Of a stretch of 36,380 bases of DNA, positions 23,889 to 32,009 are shown in pieces. A program made the position numbers and the translations under genes. How positions within the stretch are numbered: position 1 is the first letter of the stretch; each line of letters opens with the position of its first letter. Origin of the DNA: CBDUBU01 sp965365465 (lineage in GTDB: Bacteria; Bacteroidota; Rhodothermia; Rhodothermales; DASSAV01); contig CBDUBU010000007.1 of the NCBI GenBank assembly GCA_965365465.1, positions 1 to 36,380 on the forward strand, in the 5' to 3' direction. The notes beneath the pieces were generated by a model. That model was not told the DNA's origin and made no database searches. It saw only the letters and a list, made by a program, of their open reading frames with translations.

Positions 23889-25187
23889 ATGAATCCCACT
23901 ACACCAAACTTACTACTCAGCAGGGGAATCATTGTTGATCCGGAAACCGGTAAACAATCTCGCGCCGACATCCTGATTAAAAATGGCCGGATTGCTCAGA
24001 TCGGAGAGCATCTGGACGCGGAAGGAATACCTGTCTTTGATTGCTCCGATCGGTTTATCTCGCCGGGCTGGATAGATATGCATGTTCATCTCCGAGAACC
24101 GGGCTACGAGTACAAAGAGACTATCGAGACGGGCGCGCGGGCCGCAGCCTGGGGTGGTTTTACAGCGGTGGCTTGTATGCCCAATACAAATCCCCCGATC
24201 CACACCCGCGACGTGGTCGAATTCGTCATCGAAAGGGCCTCTCATACACCGGTTGACGTTTATCCTATTGCTACGGTGTCGAAGGACCGGGCTGGAAAGG
24301 AGTTAACGGAGATGGCCGACCTGATCGAGGGGGGCGCCGTAGCATTCAGCGACGATGGATCTCCCGTTCAGCATTCCGGCCTCATGCGGCACGCGCTTGA
24401 ATACAGCAGTATGCTGGATCGGCCCGTTATCAACCATATGGAGGATTTGACCCTCAATCCGCACGGACATATGCATGAAGGAGAAGTCTCTACCCGTCTC
24501 GGGGTGCCCGGCATTCCGTCTCTTGCGGAAGAGGTTATGATTGCCCGCGATTTGCTGATTGCCGAGTTCACAGGGGGGCGCATCCACGTTGCGCATATAT
24601 CGACGGCTGGAGCGGTTGATCTGGTGCGTCAGGCAAAGGCAAAAGGCATCTCCGTGACGGCCGAAGTATGCACGCACCATTTCTCGTTGACAGATAAGGC
24701 CGTGGAAAGCTCTGAGTTCTCCACGGACACCAAAATGCATCCTCCTCTCCGAACGTCAGTGGATGTGGACGCCTTGAAGGAAGGACTGCGCGACGGCGCC
24801 ATCGACGCGATCTGCACGGATCATGCGCCCCACGCTTCCTTTGAGAAAGAGGTGGAGTTTATTGCTGCTCCCTTTGGCATTATCGGACTTGAAACCGCCT
24901 GGGGGCTTATCGTCAGGGAACTGGTGGCGCCTGGAGTTCTCACGCTTGCGGAGGCTGTGCGAAAGATCACTGTTGAGCCGAGGCGTATTCTGCGCATTCC
25001 TGTCCCCAAAGTTGCCGAGGGAGAACCGGCCTGCTTAACGATCTTTGATACGTCCACCCGCTGGACCTTTGAGAAGAAACATATACAGTCTAAGAGCCAC
25101 AATACCCCGTTCGTCGGAGCCAACCTCGTCGGCAAAGCATGGGGCATCTACAACAAGGGGCAGTTGGTGCGTGCGGACCAGCCTTGA
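23889..25187 (+). CDS. pyrC: Dihydroorotase (class I, PyrC)
   Basis: Dihydroorotase closes carbamoyl-aspartate to dihydroorotate in pyrimidine synthesis. The 432 residues form an amidohydrolase barrel: DMHVHLREPGYEYKETIETG (His65, His67 metal ligands), MPNTNPP, VAFSDDGSPV, HVAHISTAGAVDLV, VTAEVCTHH and DHAPHASFEKEVEFIAAPFG with the catalytic Asp. Class I features (LREPG, the FSDDG segment) separate it from the E. coli class II enzyme. The ATG at 23889 lies 28 bases after the preceding terminator; upstream codons in frame lie within that terminator and are not used. No strong Shine-Dalgarno is visible. No other pyr gene is in the window. Confidence 0.95.
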   Translation: MNPTTPNLLLSRGIIVDPETGKQSRADILIKNGRIAQIGEHLDAEGIPVFDCSDRFISPGWIDMHVHLREPGYEYKETIETGARAAAWGGFTAVACMPNTNPPIHTRDVVEFVIERASHTPVDVYPIATVSKDRAGKELTEMADLIEGGAVAFSDDGSPVQHSGLMRHALEYSSMLDRPVINHMEDLTLNPHGHMHEGEVSTRLGVPGIPSLAEEVMIARDLLIAEFTGGRIHVAHISTAGAVDLVRQAKAKGISVTAEVCTHHFSLTDKAVESSEFSTDTKMHPPLRTSVDVDALKEGLRDGAIDAICTDHAPHASFEKEVEFIAAPFGIIGLETAWGLIVRELVAPGVLTLAEAVRKITVEPRRILRIPVPKVAEGEPACLTIFDTSTRWTFEKKHIQSKSHNTPFVGANLVGKAWGIYNKGQLVRADQP

Positions 25188-25215
25188 CCTGGGACTTGGA
25201 TGCATGAGCAATTTA

Positions 25216-25917
25216 TTACCAGCCTCCTTGCAGGCGCGCAGCGAGCCGGGAAGGCAACCCTGCCTCTAGTATTCTGGAGACTGTACGGTCAATGTTGTAG
25301 GGCAGCCGTATCAGTTCATAGCTATAAGTATCCGTATCAAACACACCGAAGGAGAGTCGCGGGTTGTGGTCTCGTGGTTGCCCGATGCTGCCGACGTTTA
25401 TCAGATACCGGTTGCCCTTTCTGACGCGGAGGACCCCTAACCGGTCAGACATCACAGCGGGGATATGTGTATGCCCTGTGAAGCAGATGCTGGTATCGAA
25501 ATGGCTGAATTGCTCTTGTGCAAGGGTGTAAGAGTCAATTCGTTTCCAGAAGTGCGGCTGATCGGGTGTGGCATGGACAAAAGTGCTCTCATGCGCCGTA
25601 GTTATCAGCGGAAGATTGTCAAGGTAAGCCCGCTGTTCAGCGGAAAGTTGCTTGTGGTTGTGCAATGCGGCCTCTTGTCCGTCGCGCGGCAGCATTTGAA
25701 ATCCCTTGCCGGTTGCAACGGCATCGTCGTGGTTGCCTCGGACGACGGCTGTACACGAGGCCCGTACCAGATCGATACAGGCTGCCGGATCAGGGCCATA
25801 ACCAACCACGTCTCCGAGGCAAAAAATCTCCTTGATACCCCAATCCCCAATCGCTTTTAGCGCTGTGGAAAGAGCCTCCAGATTAGCGTGTATGTCGGAG
25901 ATGACGGCAATCTTCAC
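25216..25917 (-). CDS. Calcineurin-like metallophosphoesterase (YfcE/Metallophos_2 type)
   Basis: A 233-residue cytoplasmic phosphodiesterase-like protein with all the metal motifs: VISDIHANLEAL, GDVVGYGPDPAACI, VVRGNHDDAV, FVHATPDQPHFW and FTGHTHIPAV, with the closing NVGSIGQPRD. Substrate is not evident; relatives act on small phosphodiesters or protein phosphates. The GTG at 25917 is chosen because the domain begins right there (KIAVISDIH); the frame stays open to 26064, but that extension contains no conserved sequence. It converges on pyrC (28 bases) and is divergent from ddl. Confidence 0.88.
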   Translation of the reverse strand: MKIAVISDIHANLEALSTALKAIGDWGIKEIFCLGDVVGYGPDPAACIDLVRASCTAVVRGNHDDAVATGKGFQMLPRDGQEAALHNHKQLSAEQRAYLDNLPLITTAHESTFVHATPDQPHFWKRIDSYTLAQEQFSHFDTSICFTGHTHIPAVMSDRLGVLRVRKGNRYLINVGSIGQPRDHNPRLSFGVFDTDTYSYELIRLPYNIDRTVSRILEAGLPSRLAARLQGGW

Positions 25918-26111
25918 AAAGCGGGAGAGCGGTAAGTGTGAAAAATTCGCAGCACCGCACGTAAGATACGTGCAGTAGCCGTTGTCGCCGTTGCATATTA
26001 TGTGAACTGTATGCACGAGGACCAGGCGCTGTGCCTGATGCCGGCAGGCCGGCTCTGATCGCATTTTCCATAGTTCACCGCTGCCTGATCTAACGTCAAA
26101 CCGGGTTTTTT

Positions 26112-27356
26112 ATGATAAATGTGGGTGTTGTTTTCGGCGGGGTATCTCCTGAACATGAGGTATCCATTATTTCATCCCTTCAGGCTGCCGCAGCGCTGGA
26201 CAAAACCCGTTACCGGGCAATTCCCATTTACATTGCTAAAGATGGGACGTGGTATACCGGAGAGGGCTTGCTGGATGTGAAAGCCTACCAGGATCTCGAT
26301 GCGCTTCGCCGGAATGCCGTTCGCGTGACCATTGACCCTGGCTCTTTTGGAACCATCGATCTGGTGGATAGCCGCTCACGAAGCACATTCTTTGGCTCTG
26401 CACAGAGATACCAGATCGATGTCATGTTTCTGGGCTTGCATGGAGGGGAAGGAGAGAACGGGAGCTTGCAAGGTCTTTGTGAGACGTTCAATGTGCCTTA
26501 CACGGGCAGCAGTGTGATGGGGTCGGCCATTGGGATGGATAAGGTGCTCTCGAAGATGCTGTGCCGGGATCAAGGAATCCCCGTTGTCCGCTTTGTTTCG
26601 TTTCGCGAGTTGGAATGGGCCTATCATGAAGAAAAATGGCTTGACCAGTGTGAACGTGAATTGGGATATCCGGTCGTCGTCAAGCCATCCCGCCTGGGGT
26701 CATCCATTGGGATAGCGAAGGTGGATAACAGAGCAGAACTGGATGCTGCCATTGAAGAGGCTATGCGCTATGATGACAAGATTATTGTGGAGTACGGGGT
26801 TCGGGATCTTCGAGAAATAAACTGCTCGGTTCTGGGAGACCCCGGCGAGGCCATGTCCAGTATGCTGGAAGAGCCTGTCCGGTCGAAGGGGGAGGAGATG
26901 TTGACATTTCAGGAAAAGTATATGCGGGGAGAGAATGGATCGAGCGGTTCAAAAACCAGACGCAGGGGCGCAAAGGCGGCAGATCGTCCCGGCGGGATGG
27001 CTTCCCTCGACCGAATCATTCCAGCGCTGCTTTCAGAGAGTCGCACCCGCGAGATTCAGCAACTGGGTGTAAGGGTGTTTCAACTCTTTGAATGCGCAGG
27101 CGTGGCGCGTATCGATTTTATGATTGATGGGTCGGATAATCAGGTCTATTTCAACGAGATCAATACGATTCCAGGTTCTTTTTCATTCTATCTGTGGGAG
27201 CCGATTGGAATTCCGTTTGACGATCTCACCCATCGTATGATTGAACTGGCACGGAAGCGTCACCGCGAGAAGAACGGGCGCGTCCGTTTTTACGACACGA
27301 ATCTCCTGTCTCTTCACAGCCTGAAAGGAATGAAAGGCGCAAAGACGCAGCCGTGA
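26112..27356 (+). CDS. ddl: D-alanine--D-alanine ligase with basic loop insert
   Basis: Joins two D-alanines with ATP for peptidoglycan precursors. The ATP-grasp protein has 414 residues, long for a Ddl. Motifs are VVFGGVSPEHEVSIISS at the N-terminus, LGLHGGEGENGSLQGL, YTGSSVMGSAIGMDKVLSK, VVVKPSRLGSSIGI, RIDFMI and FNEINTIPGSFSFYLW (catalytic/Mg region). Between the omega-loop FQEKYMRG and GMASLDRIIPA there is a stretch of about 23 residues (273-295), rich in Gly/Lys/Arg (SGSKTRRRGAKAADR), and the C-terminus is also basic (GMKGAKTQP); both match a short DNA repeat. The catalytic residues are intact, so the enzyme is probably active. A terminator follows at 27401-27427. Confidence 0.94.
   Translation: MINVGVVFGGVSPEHEVSIISSLQAAAALDKTRYRAIPIYIAKDGTWYTGEGLLDVKAYQDLDALRRNAVRVTIDPGSFGTIDLVDSRSRSTFFGSAQRYQIDVMFLGLHGGEGENGSLQGLCETFNVPYTGSSVMGSAIGMDKVLSKMLCRDQGIPVVRFVSFRELEWAYHEEKWLDQCERELGYPVVVKPSRLGSSIGIAKVDNRAELDAAIEEAMRYDDKIIVEYGVRDLREINCSVLGDPGEAMSSMLEEPVRSKGEEMLTFQEKYMRGENGSSGSKTRRRGAKAADRPGGMASLDRIIPALLSESRTREIQQLGVRVFQLFECAGVARIDFMIDGSDNQVYFNEINTIPGSFSFYLWEPIGIPFDDLTHRMIELARKRHREKNGRVRFYDTNLLSLHSLKGMKGAKTQP
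26955..26982 (+). repeat. GC-rich short repeat, copy inside ddl
   Basis: The segment contains CGCAGGGGCGCAAAGGC and encodes the basic insert TRRRGAKAAD of Ddl. It shares GGCGCAAAG followed by A/G-C-G and CAG with the copy at 27336-27350, and CGCAG(A/G)GGCGC with the copy at 12869-12879. It resembles the degenerate GCAGAGGCGCAAAGACGCAG-type elements found dispersed in several bacteria. Confidence 0.45.
27336..27350 (+). repeat. GC-rich short repeat, copy at the 3' end of ddl
   Basis: GGCGCAAAGACGCAG lies directly before the ddl stop codon and encodes the last residues of the protein (GAKTQ). It shares nine consecutive bases (GGCGCAAAG) with the copy at 26967-26975. Confidence 0.45.
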
Positions 27357-27400
27357 ATCTCTTGCACATGAGGCGCAGGCGAGTTTGCACTTTTTCTCAT

Positions 27401-27427
27401 AAAGCCGGCTCTGTAGCCGGCTTTTTT
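27401..27427 (+). terminator. Intrinsic terminator after ddl
   Basis: A perfect 10-bp stem AAAGCCGGCT (27401-27410) / AGCCGGCTTT (27415-27424) with a tight CTGT loop and a run of T to 27427. It lies 45 bases after the ddl stop. Because the stem begins with AAA it could also work in the other direction, but no gene runs that way here. Confidence 0.93.
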
Positions 27428-27791
27428 ATTGAGGCCAAAATCCAGGTTCATATCGCAACTGTAAAGCTGATAACAAACTATAGCGGAAGCGTTTCCATCA
27501 TGCATTTTCTGCTCTGCCTCAATAAATAAGGCTAAACGTCTCTGGAGTGCATCCGACCGGAGTATATTTCGTGAGTAAATCCTATATTAGAACAGGAAAG
27601 CGACGAAATAAATTGCATATGTGAGGGAGTAAATATGGCTTAAAAAACATGCGTTCATGATTAATAATTATAGATAATAATTTCGCTAAAAGAGGAATTT
27701 GAATTCAAACCTGATTCACATAAAAACGCTTCTTGGGGCTTTCGGAGCGCGTTTTATAACGGTATTATTATTCTCAGAACACAGGATCGCC
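27428..27791. other. AT-rich intergenic region
   Basis: About 360 bases after the ddl terminator with no gene that I can support. It is clearly more AT-rich than the rest of the window. A hairpin AAAACGC (27723-27729) / GCGTTTT (27749-27755), extendable inside by CTTC/GGAG pairing, is followed by only a short T-run; it may be a weak terminator or an RNA end. The stretch around 27640-27690 is almost pure A/T and could be an upstream promoter element or protein-binding region for the gene that follows. Confidence 0.5.
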
Positions 27792-27819
27792 TTGAAATTA
27801 ATCAAGGAAAAAATACAAT
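27792..27819 (+). promoter_or_regulatory. Promoter with overlapping palindrome before the HEAT-like gene
   Basis: TTGAAA (27792-27797) and TACAAT (27814-27819) are spaced by 16 bases, a good sigma70-type pair, predicting a start near 27826. The -35 box lies inside a perfect interrupted palindrome CCTTGA-N6-TCAAGG (27790-27807), placed where a repressor or activator could act. The predicted RNA would begin with a small hairpin GAGGA/TCCTC (27826-27830 with 27837-27841). Confidence 0.5.
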
Positions 27820-27872
27820 AAAAAAGAGGATTTATGTCCTCGGTTTAAGATTTTAGGACAAAGGTGATGAGC

Positions 27873-28310
27873 ATGAAAAAGTTCATTGGTATCCTTGCCG
27901 TATGTTCGCTTTGTTTTGCAGGTATAGCTGCCGCAAATCCGGCTTTGAAAGTAAGGCTGATTACTGAAAAGCCACATATGTCGCAGGTGAAGTGGGAGGC
28001 GTTCAGTAATAATCTGGTCAAGGCGCTTGCCTCAAATCATAAGGGGCTTCAGCAGTCCGCCATGCGCCTGATTATTCAATATGACAAGCAAGTAAATGTG
28101 GATCGAGCTGTTTTTGATGTAATCCGAATCTACCGGGATAGTGAAGACGAGTGTATGCGGCGCATGGCCGTGGTAGCGCTGGGCAAAATGGAGAATGCCT
28201 GGGCTAATGATTTTCTGAAAAGGTCTGTTCGGTTTGAGAGATCTCCGGTGGTTCGCTCACAGATTCGCGCTGTCCTAACTGCGCAGCAGGGCCGGCATGT
28301 GCCTGGTTGA
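27873..28310 (+). CDS. Exported small HEAT-repeat-like protein
   Basis: A 145-residue protein with a clear signal peptide (MKKFIGILAVCSLCFAGIAAA, cleavage near AAA-NP) and a helical mature part. Segments such as MRRMAVVALGKMENAWANDF and SPVVRSQIRAVLTAQQG have the paired-helix look of HEAT/armadillo-like repeats, which usually bind other proteins. Function unknown. Three in-frame starts lie close together (GTG 27864, ATG 27867, ATG 27873); the last has AAAGG (27860-27864) at 8 bases and directly begins the signal peptide. It has its own candidate promoter upstream and a strong terminator after it, so it looks like a single-gene transcript. Confidence 0.8.
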   Translation: MKKFIGILAVCSLCFAGIAAANPALKVRLITEKPHMSQVKWEAFSNNLVKALASNHKGLQQSAMRLIIQYDKQVNVDRAVFDVIRIYRDSEDECMRRMAVVALGKMENAWANDFLKRSVRFERSPVVRSQIRAVLTAQQGRHVPG

Positions 28311-28351
28311 AACGTTTTGACTATCCGGCTAGCAGGCTTCTTTTGCAGATG

Positions 28352-28386
28352 GGCGTGTGCTTCTTCGAGGCACACGCCTTTCTTTT
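28352..28386 (+). terminator. Intrinsic terminator after the HEAT-like gene
   Basis: A perfect 9-bp stem GGCGTGTGC (28352-28360) / GCACACGCC (28370-28378) with a 9-base loop, followed by TTTCTTTT (28379-28386). It starts 41 bases after the stop codon. Confidence 0.92.
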
Positions 28387-28577
28387 AAAACGCTTTGCCT
28401 TTATGATGCCCGAAGTTGAAAGAAACAACCCGGCTCTGCGAAGTATTAACCGAGAGTATACAGGGGCTTTAATATCTTGGGGACGAAAATCCGTAGTGCT
28501 TTACAGACACCTGCGGGGATTATAATTTCTGCGTTTCTGCCTGTCATTCACCGACGCTCACCCTTGTTTTTCTAAAC

Positions 28578-29177
28578 ATGCGCTTCAAGTTGTGGCCGTT
28601 TCTCTGTCTTCTCTTGAGCATCGCAGCAGGCTGTGAGTCCTTCAGGGGTCAGGAGGCAGGAGCATCCACAGATTCTACCCGTGCAAGCGGAGAGGGGGGT
28701 GCTTCGGATGAGACGGCAACAGCATATCGAGCTTTCCTTACCGGCGCGGTCACAGATACCCTGCGAGGCAATGCCTGGTTCGGAAATGTGGTCAACCCGG
28801 AAACAGGGAAAGACCAGACGGTCATCAAGTTGCAGACGGGCATTGAATTTACCGGAGGCATATTTATTACGCGGGGGGATGCGGAACCGTTACAGGCGGG
28901 CAGGTATTCACTCGCCGATGTATCGGAAAGTCAGGGCGCTGCAACCGACGGAGCGTTCGTGATACTTTATCGGGAAGGGTTGAGCAGGAAGCTTGCGTCG
29001 GTAAGCGGCAACCTTTTGCTGGAGACCATATCAGATACTCTCATTCAGGGAAGTTTCGAGGCCAACTTGAGCGGTCTGATTTCTATAGGAGGCAGGTCGC
29101 CTGCACGCGGCGAGGTAAGAGCAAGAGGCGAGTTTAGCGCCAGAGCTGGAACGGTAGGCTACATCATTGGCCTGTAA
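28578..29177 (+). CDS. Predicted lipoprotein of unknown function
   Basis: A 199-residue protein with a lipoprotein signal (FKLWPFLCLLLSIAAGC, lipobox IAAGC, mature Cys19). A low-complexity acidic/Ser/Gly linker follows (TDSTRASGEGGASDETATA), then a beta-rich globular part of about 150 residues with many Gly and alternating hydrophobics (GIEFTGGIFITRGD, GSFEANLSGLISIGG, ARGEFSARAG). This resembles the fold of uncharacterised Rhodothermales/Bacteroidota surface lipoproteins, but I cannot name a family. It lies 190 bases after the preceding terminator and 62 bases before the DHH phosphoesterase gene. Confidence 0.8.
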   Translation: MRFKLWPFLCLLLSIAAGCESFRGQEAGASTDSTRASGEGGASDETATAYRAFLTGAVTDTLRGNAWFGNVVNPETGKDQTVIKLQTGIEFTGGIFITRGDAEPLQAGRYSLADVSESQGAATDGAFVILYREGLSRKLASVSGNLLLETISDTLIQGSFEANLSGLISIGGRSPARGEVRARGEFSARAGTVGYIIGL

Positions 29178-29239
29178 CCGGCCCCGCTGCGCCAGCAGCG
29201 TCGAACCTTTGCGATGCGCTCGCGTTAAGAAAAGGCCAT

Positions 29240-30334
29240 ATGAAGGTTGATAAATTAATGATACAGCAGATTCTTGCGTCCCTACTCGAAGGCTCCCGGT
29301 TTGTCATCACCACACACATTCGTCCGGATGGAGATGCACTTGGGTCAGAGATAGCCCTCGGACAATTCCTGGGTGCGCTTGGCAAGCAGGTTACCATGAT
29401 TAATGCCGAAGCGCCGCCCTATAACCTCTACTGGCTGCCCGGCGTCGATGAAGTGGAGGTCTTCGACGGATCTCTCAACCAGCGGGAGCGGATCGCATCT
29501 GCAGACGCGGTTATCGTAGTCGATACGAATGCGCGAGAGCGATTAGGCAGGCTGGCTAGTCCAATTCGGAACAGCGCCGCCCGGAAGTTGCTCATCGATC
29601 ATCATACCAGCCCGGAAGGTTGGTTCGACCTGGCCTGGGTGCGCGATACGGCATCTTCTACCGGAGAGATGATCTATGAACTCATTGCGGCATATGACGC
29701 CGGAATGATCGATACCTCGATTGCAACCGCCCTGTATACAGCGATTATGACGGATACGGGTTCGTTTCGCTACAGCAGCGTAACGCCTGCCGTACATCGT
29801 ATCGTGGCTGACTTGCTGGAACGAGGCGACATCGCCCCGGCTCCCATCCATGCTTCGCTGTTCGACACCAGATCAATGGAGGGTCTCCGGTTGCTCGGTC
29901 TTGCCCTTGAGAGTGTTACGCTGCGGTATGAGGGGCAGGTCGGTTATATGGTTGTCTCACAGCGTATGGTCCGTGACACCGGTTCGAGTCTGGATGAGAC
30001 AGAGGGATTTGTCAATTATGTTCTCTCGATTGAAGGAGTGAAGGCAGCCCTCATTTTTTCCGAGACGGATAGCGGGACAAAAGTTAGCTTTCGGTCAAAA
30101 GGAGAGACCTACGTCAACGAATGGGCGCGCGCCCTCGGCGGCGGAGGGCACCGCAACGCCTCCGGCGCTTATCTGAAGCGACCGCTGGAGGTGGTGGTTG
30201 ACGAAGTGATGGCAATGGCGCCCCGGTACCTGGATCTTGAGGAAGGTGCGGAACAGGAAACCGGGGATGCCCTTTCACCGGAAGACGCTTCGTATCTTTC
30301 CTCACTGCTGCGTATGAAGGCTCAGGGCCAGTGA
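29240..30334 (+). CDS. DHH/DHHA1 phosphoesterase (NrnA-like nanoRNase/pAp phosphatase)
   Basis: A 364-residue DHH-family phosphoesterase. N-terminal DHH domain: THIRPDGDALGSEIALGQ (motif I), VIVVDTN (II), LIDHHTSPEGW (III, DHH) and IMTDTGSFRYSS (IV). C-terminal DHHA1 domain: the glycine-rich ALGGGGHRNASGAYL. NrnA-type enzymes degrade short RNA oligonucleotides and dephosphorylate 3'-phosphoadenosine 5'-phosphate; some relatives hydrolyse cyclic dinucleotides. The length and lack of membrane segments (unlike GdpP) favour the NrnA group. The acidic C-terminal tail (about 30 residues) is extra to the domain. ATG 29240 follows an AAGAAAAGG-like sequence. Confidence 0.9.
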   Translation: MKVDKLMIQQILASLLEGSRFVITTHIRPDGDALGSEIALGQFLGALGKQVTMINAEAPPYNLYWLPGVDEVEVFDGSLNQRERIASADAVIVVDTNARERLGRLASPIRNSAARKLLIDHHTSPEGWFDLAWVRDTASSTGEMIYELIAAYDAGMIDTSIATALYTAIMTDTGSFRYSSVTPAVHRIVADLLERGDIAPAPIHASLFDTRSMEGLRLLGLALESVTLRYEGQVGYMVVSQRMVRDTGSSLDETEGFVNYVLSIEGVKAALIFSETDSGTKVSFRSKGETYVNEWARALGGGGHRNASGAYLKRPLEVVVDEVMAMAPRYLDLEEGAEQETGDALSPEDASYLSSLLRMKAQGQ

Positions 30335-30458
30335 TCTGCACAAACGGATGGTATAAGGTTACTTTTCTCTCGGAATCTGCTGAAAAGCTGTCGTAATGCA
30401 GGCAGTTTCCAGGATCAGCACTGCACACAGGTCAATAGAATCCCGGTAGATCTCAGTT

Positions 30459-31961
30459 ATGAAAGTTTCGGTAACAGGCATTGCCCTTTCTGATTTAGAC
30501 GTTGATCTTTTACTTCTTCCACTTTCCGAAGAAGAGGTCGCGCCGGTTGTTGGAGCATTGTCGGGGATGTTAGGAGAAGCATTCAAACGCGCTGCCGGCG
30601 ATTTTGAAGGCAAGGCTGATGAAGTTGTCGTTGCGTATCCGGATCGGGCGCGGGCGCGTCGGGTTGCGCTTCTTGGCATGGGAGCCGCCTCGAAAGTTGA
30701 CGCAGAGCGGCTCCGCCGTGCGACGGCGGCGGGCGCTTCGATTGCCTCACAGCGTAAGGCGCGAACCGTGGCGCTTCGCGTTCCAGATACCAACCTGGAT
30801 GTCGAAGCAGCAAGCCAGGCTCTGGTTGAGGGCTTTATGCTGGCCTCCTATCGCTTTCTTCGCTACAAGACGCCGGAAGAGCACACGTTTGAAGGGACCG
30901 AGCGGCTGGTGCTTCATGCAGAGCGCGACGAGAAGGTGAGCCGCAGGGGCGCGGAAAGGGGACGTGTGGTGGCGGAATCGGTATTTACGGCGCGTGATCT
31001 CGTCAATCTGTCTCCTGATGAAAAGACGCCTGCCTTGCTGGCAAAAGCCATAGAGAAATCGGCAAAGCGGTATGGCTACAGCGCTGATATATGGAACAAG
31101 CAGTTGATAGAAGAAGAGAAGATGGGAGGGTTGCTGGCCGTCAATCGGGGAAGCATCGAGCCGCCCGTTTTCGTGGTGTTAACCTGGCAACCCGACAATG
31201 CGGTGAATGAACGGCCTGTCGTTCTGGTTGGCAAGGGTGTCGTGTTCGATACCGGAGGATTGTCCCTTAAGCCGACCAAAGAGTCTATGGATTTTATGAA
31301 ATCCGACATGGCTGGCGCCGCTGCTGTGGTAGGCGCGATGGAAGCCGTGACGCGCCTGGAACTGCCGTTGCACGTGGTAGGATTGATTCCGGTAACGGAC
31401 AACCGTCCGGGCGAGAATGCTTACGTGCCCGGCGATGTCATTCGTATGCATTCCGGGAAAACAGTTGAAGTGTTAAACACGGATGCCGAAGGACGGCTGA
31501 TTCTGGCAGATGCACTCTCTTATGCCCGAACGTATAAGCCGGAGCTTGTAATTGATCTGGCTACGCTGACCGGGGCCGCCGTCATCGCGCTGGGAACGGA
31601 AGTGGCTGCGGTAATGACGAATAGCCAGGACGGCGCGCTGGACCGTCTTGAATCTATTGAAGCAGCAGGACTCCGAAGCGGGGAGCGCGTGCATCGTTTG
31701 CCCATGTACGAAGAATATGGCAGGCTGCTCGAAAGCGATGTGGCAGACATCAAGAATGTGGGAGGGCGCGAAGCAGGCACGATCACCGCAGCCAAGTTTC
31801 TGGAGCATTTTGTCGACTATCCCTGGATCCACGTAGACATAGCGGGTCCTGCCTTTTTGCACCAGGCCAAGCCTTACAGGCCCAAGGGAGGGTCGGGTTT
31901 CGGTGTGAAGCTTCTTGTGGAGTTGTTGCGCGATCATGCAAGTCCCAAGCGCAGACGCTAA
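30459..31961 (+). CDS. pepA: Leucyl aminopeptidase (M17, PepA-type)
   Basis: A 500-residue cytoplasmic metallo-aminopeptidase that releases N-terminal amino acids, preferring leucine. The N-terminal domain is variable; the catalytic domain carries all metal and catalytic motifs: VGKGVVFDTGGLSLKP, DFMKSDMAGAAAV, the signature NTDAEGRLILADALSYA and GAAVIALG. No signal peptide is seen. In some bacteria PepA also binds DNA, but nothing here shows that. It is 124 bases after nrnA and 48 before the next gene, on one strand. Confidence 0.95.
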   Translation: MKVSVTGIALSDLDVDLLLLPLSEEEVAPVVGALSGMLGEAFKRAAGDFEGKADEVVVAYPDRARARRVALLGMGAASKVDAERLRRATAAGASIASQRKARTVALRVPDTNLDVEAASQALVEGFMLASYRFLRYKTPEEHTFEGTERLVLHAERDEKVSRRGAERGRVVAESVFTARDLVNLSPDEKTPALLAKAIEKSAKRYGYSADIWNKQLIEEEKMGGLLAVNRGSIEPPVFVVLTWQPDNAVNERPVVLVGKGVVFDTGGLSLKPTKESMDFMKSDMAGAAAVVGAMEAVTRLELPLHVVGLIPVTDNRPGENAYVPGDVIRMHSGKTVEVLNTDAEGRLILADALSYARTYKPELVIDLATLTGAAVIALGTEVAAVMTNSQDGALDRLESIEAAGLRSGERVHRLPMYEEYGRLLESDVADIKNVGGREAGTITAAKFLEHFVDYPWIHVDIAGPAFLHQAKPYRPKGGSGFGVKLLVELLRDHASPKRRR

Positions 31962-32009
31962 CGCTTCGGCAAGGGGTCTGCGGCAAAACAGTATAGCTTG
32001 TCGGAATTG

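Noticed and set aside
25918..26064. In-frame N-terminal extension of the metallophosphoesterase
   Set aside because: The domain begins directly at the GTG at 25917; the extra 49 residues are compositionally odd and lie in the divergent promoter region toward ddl.
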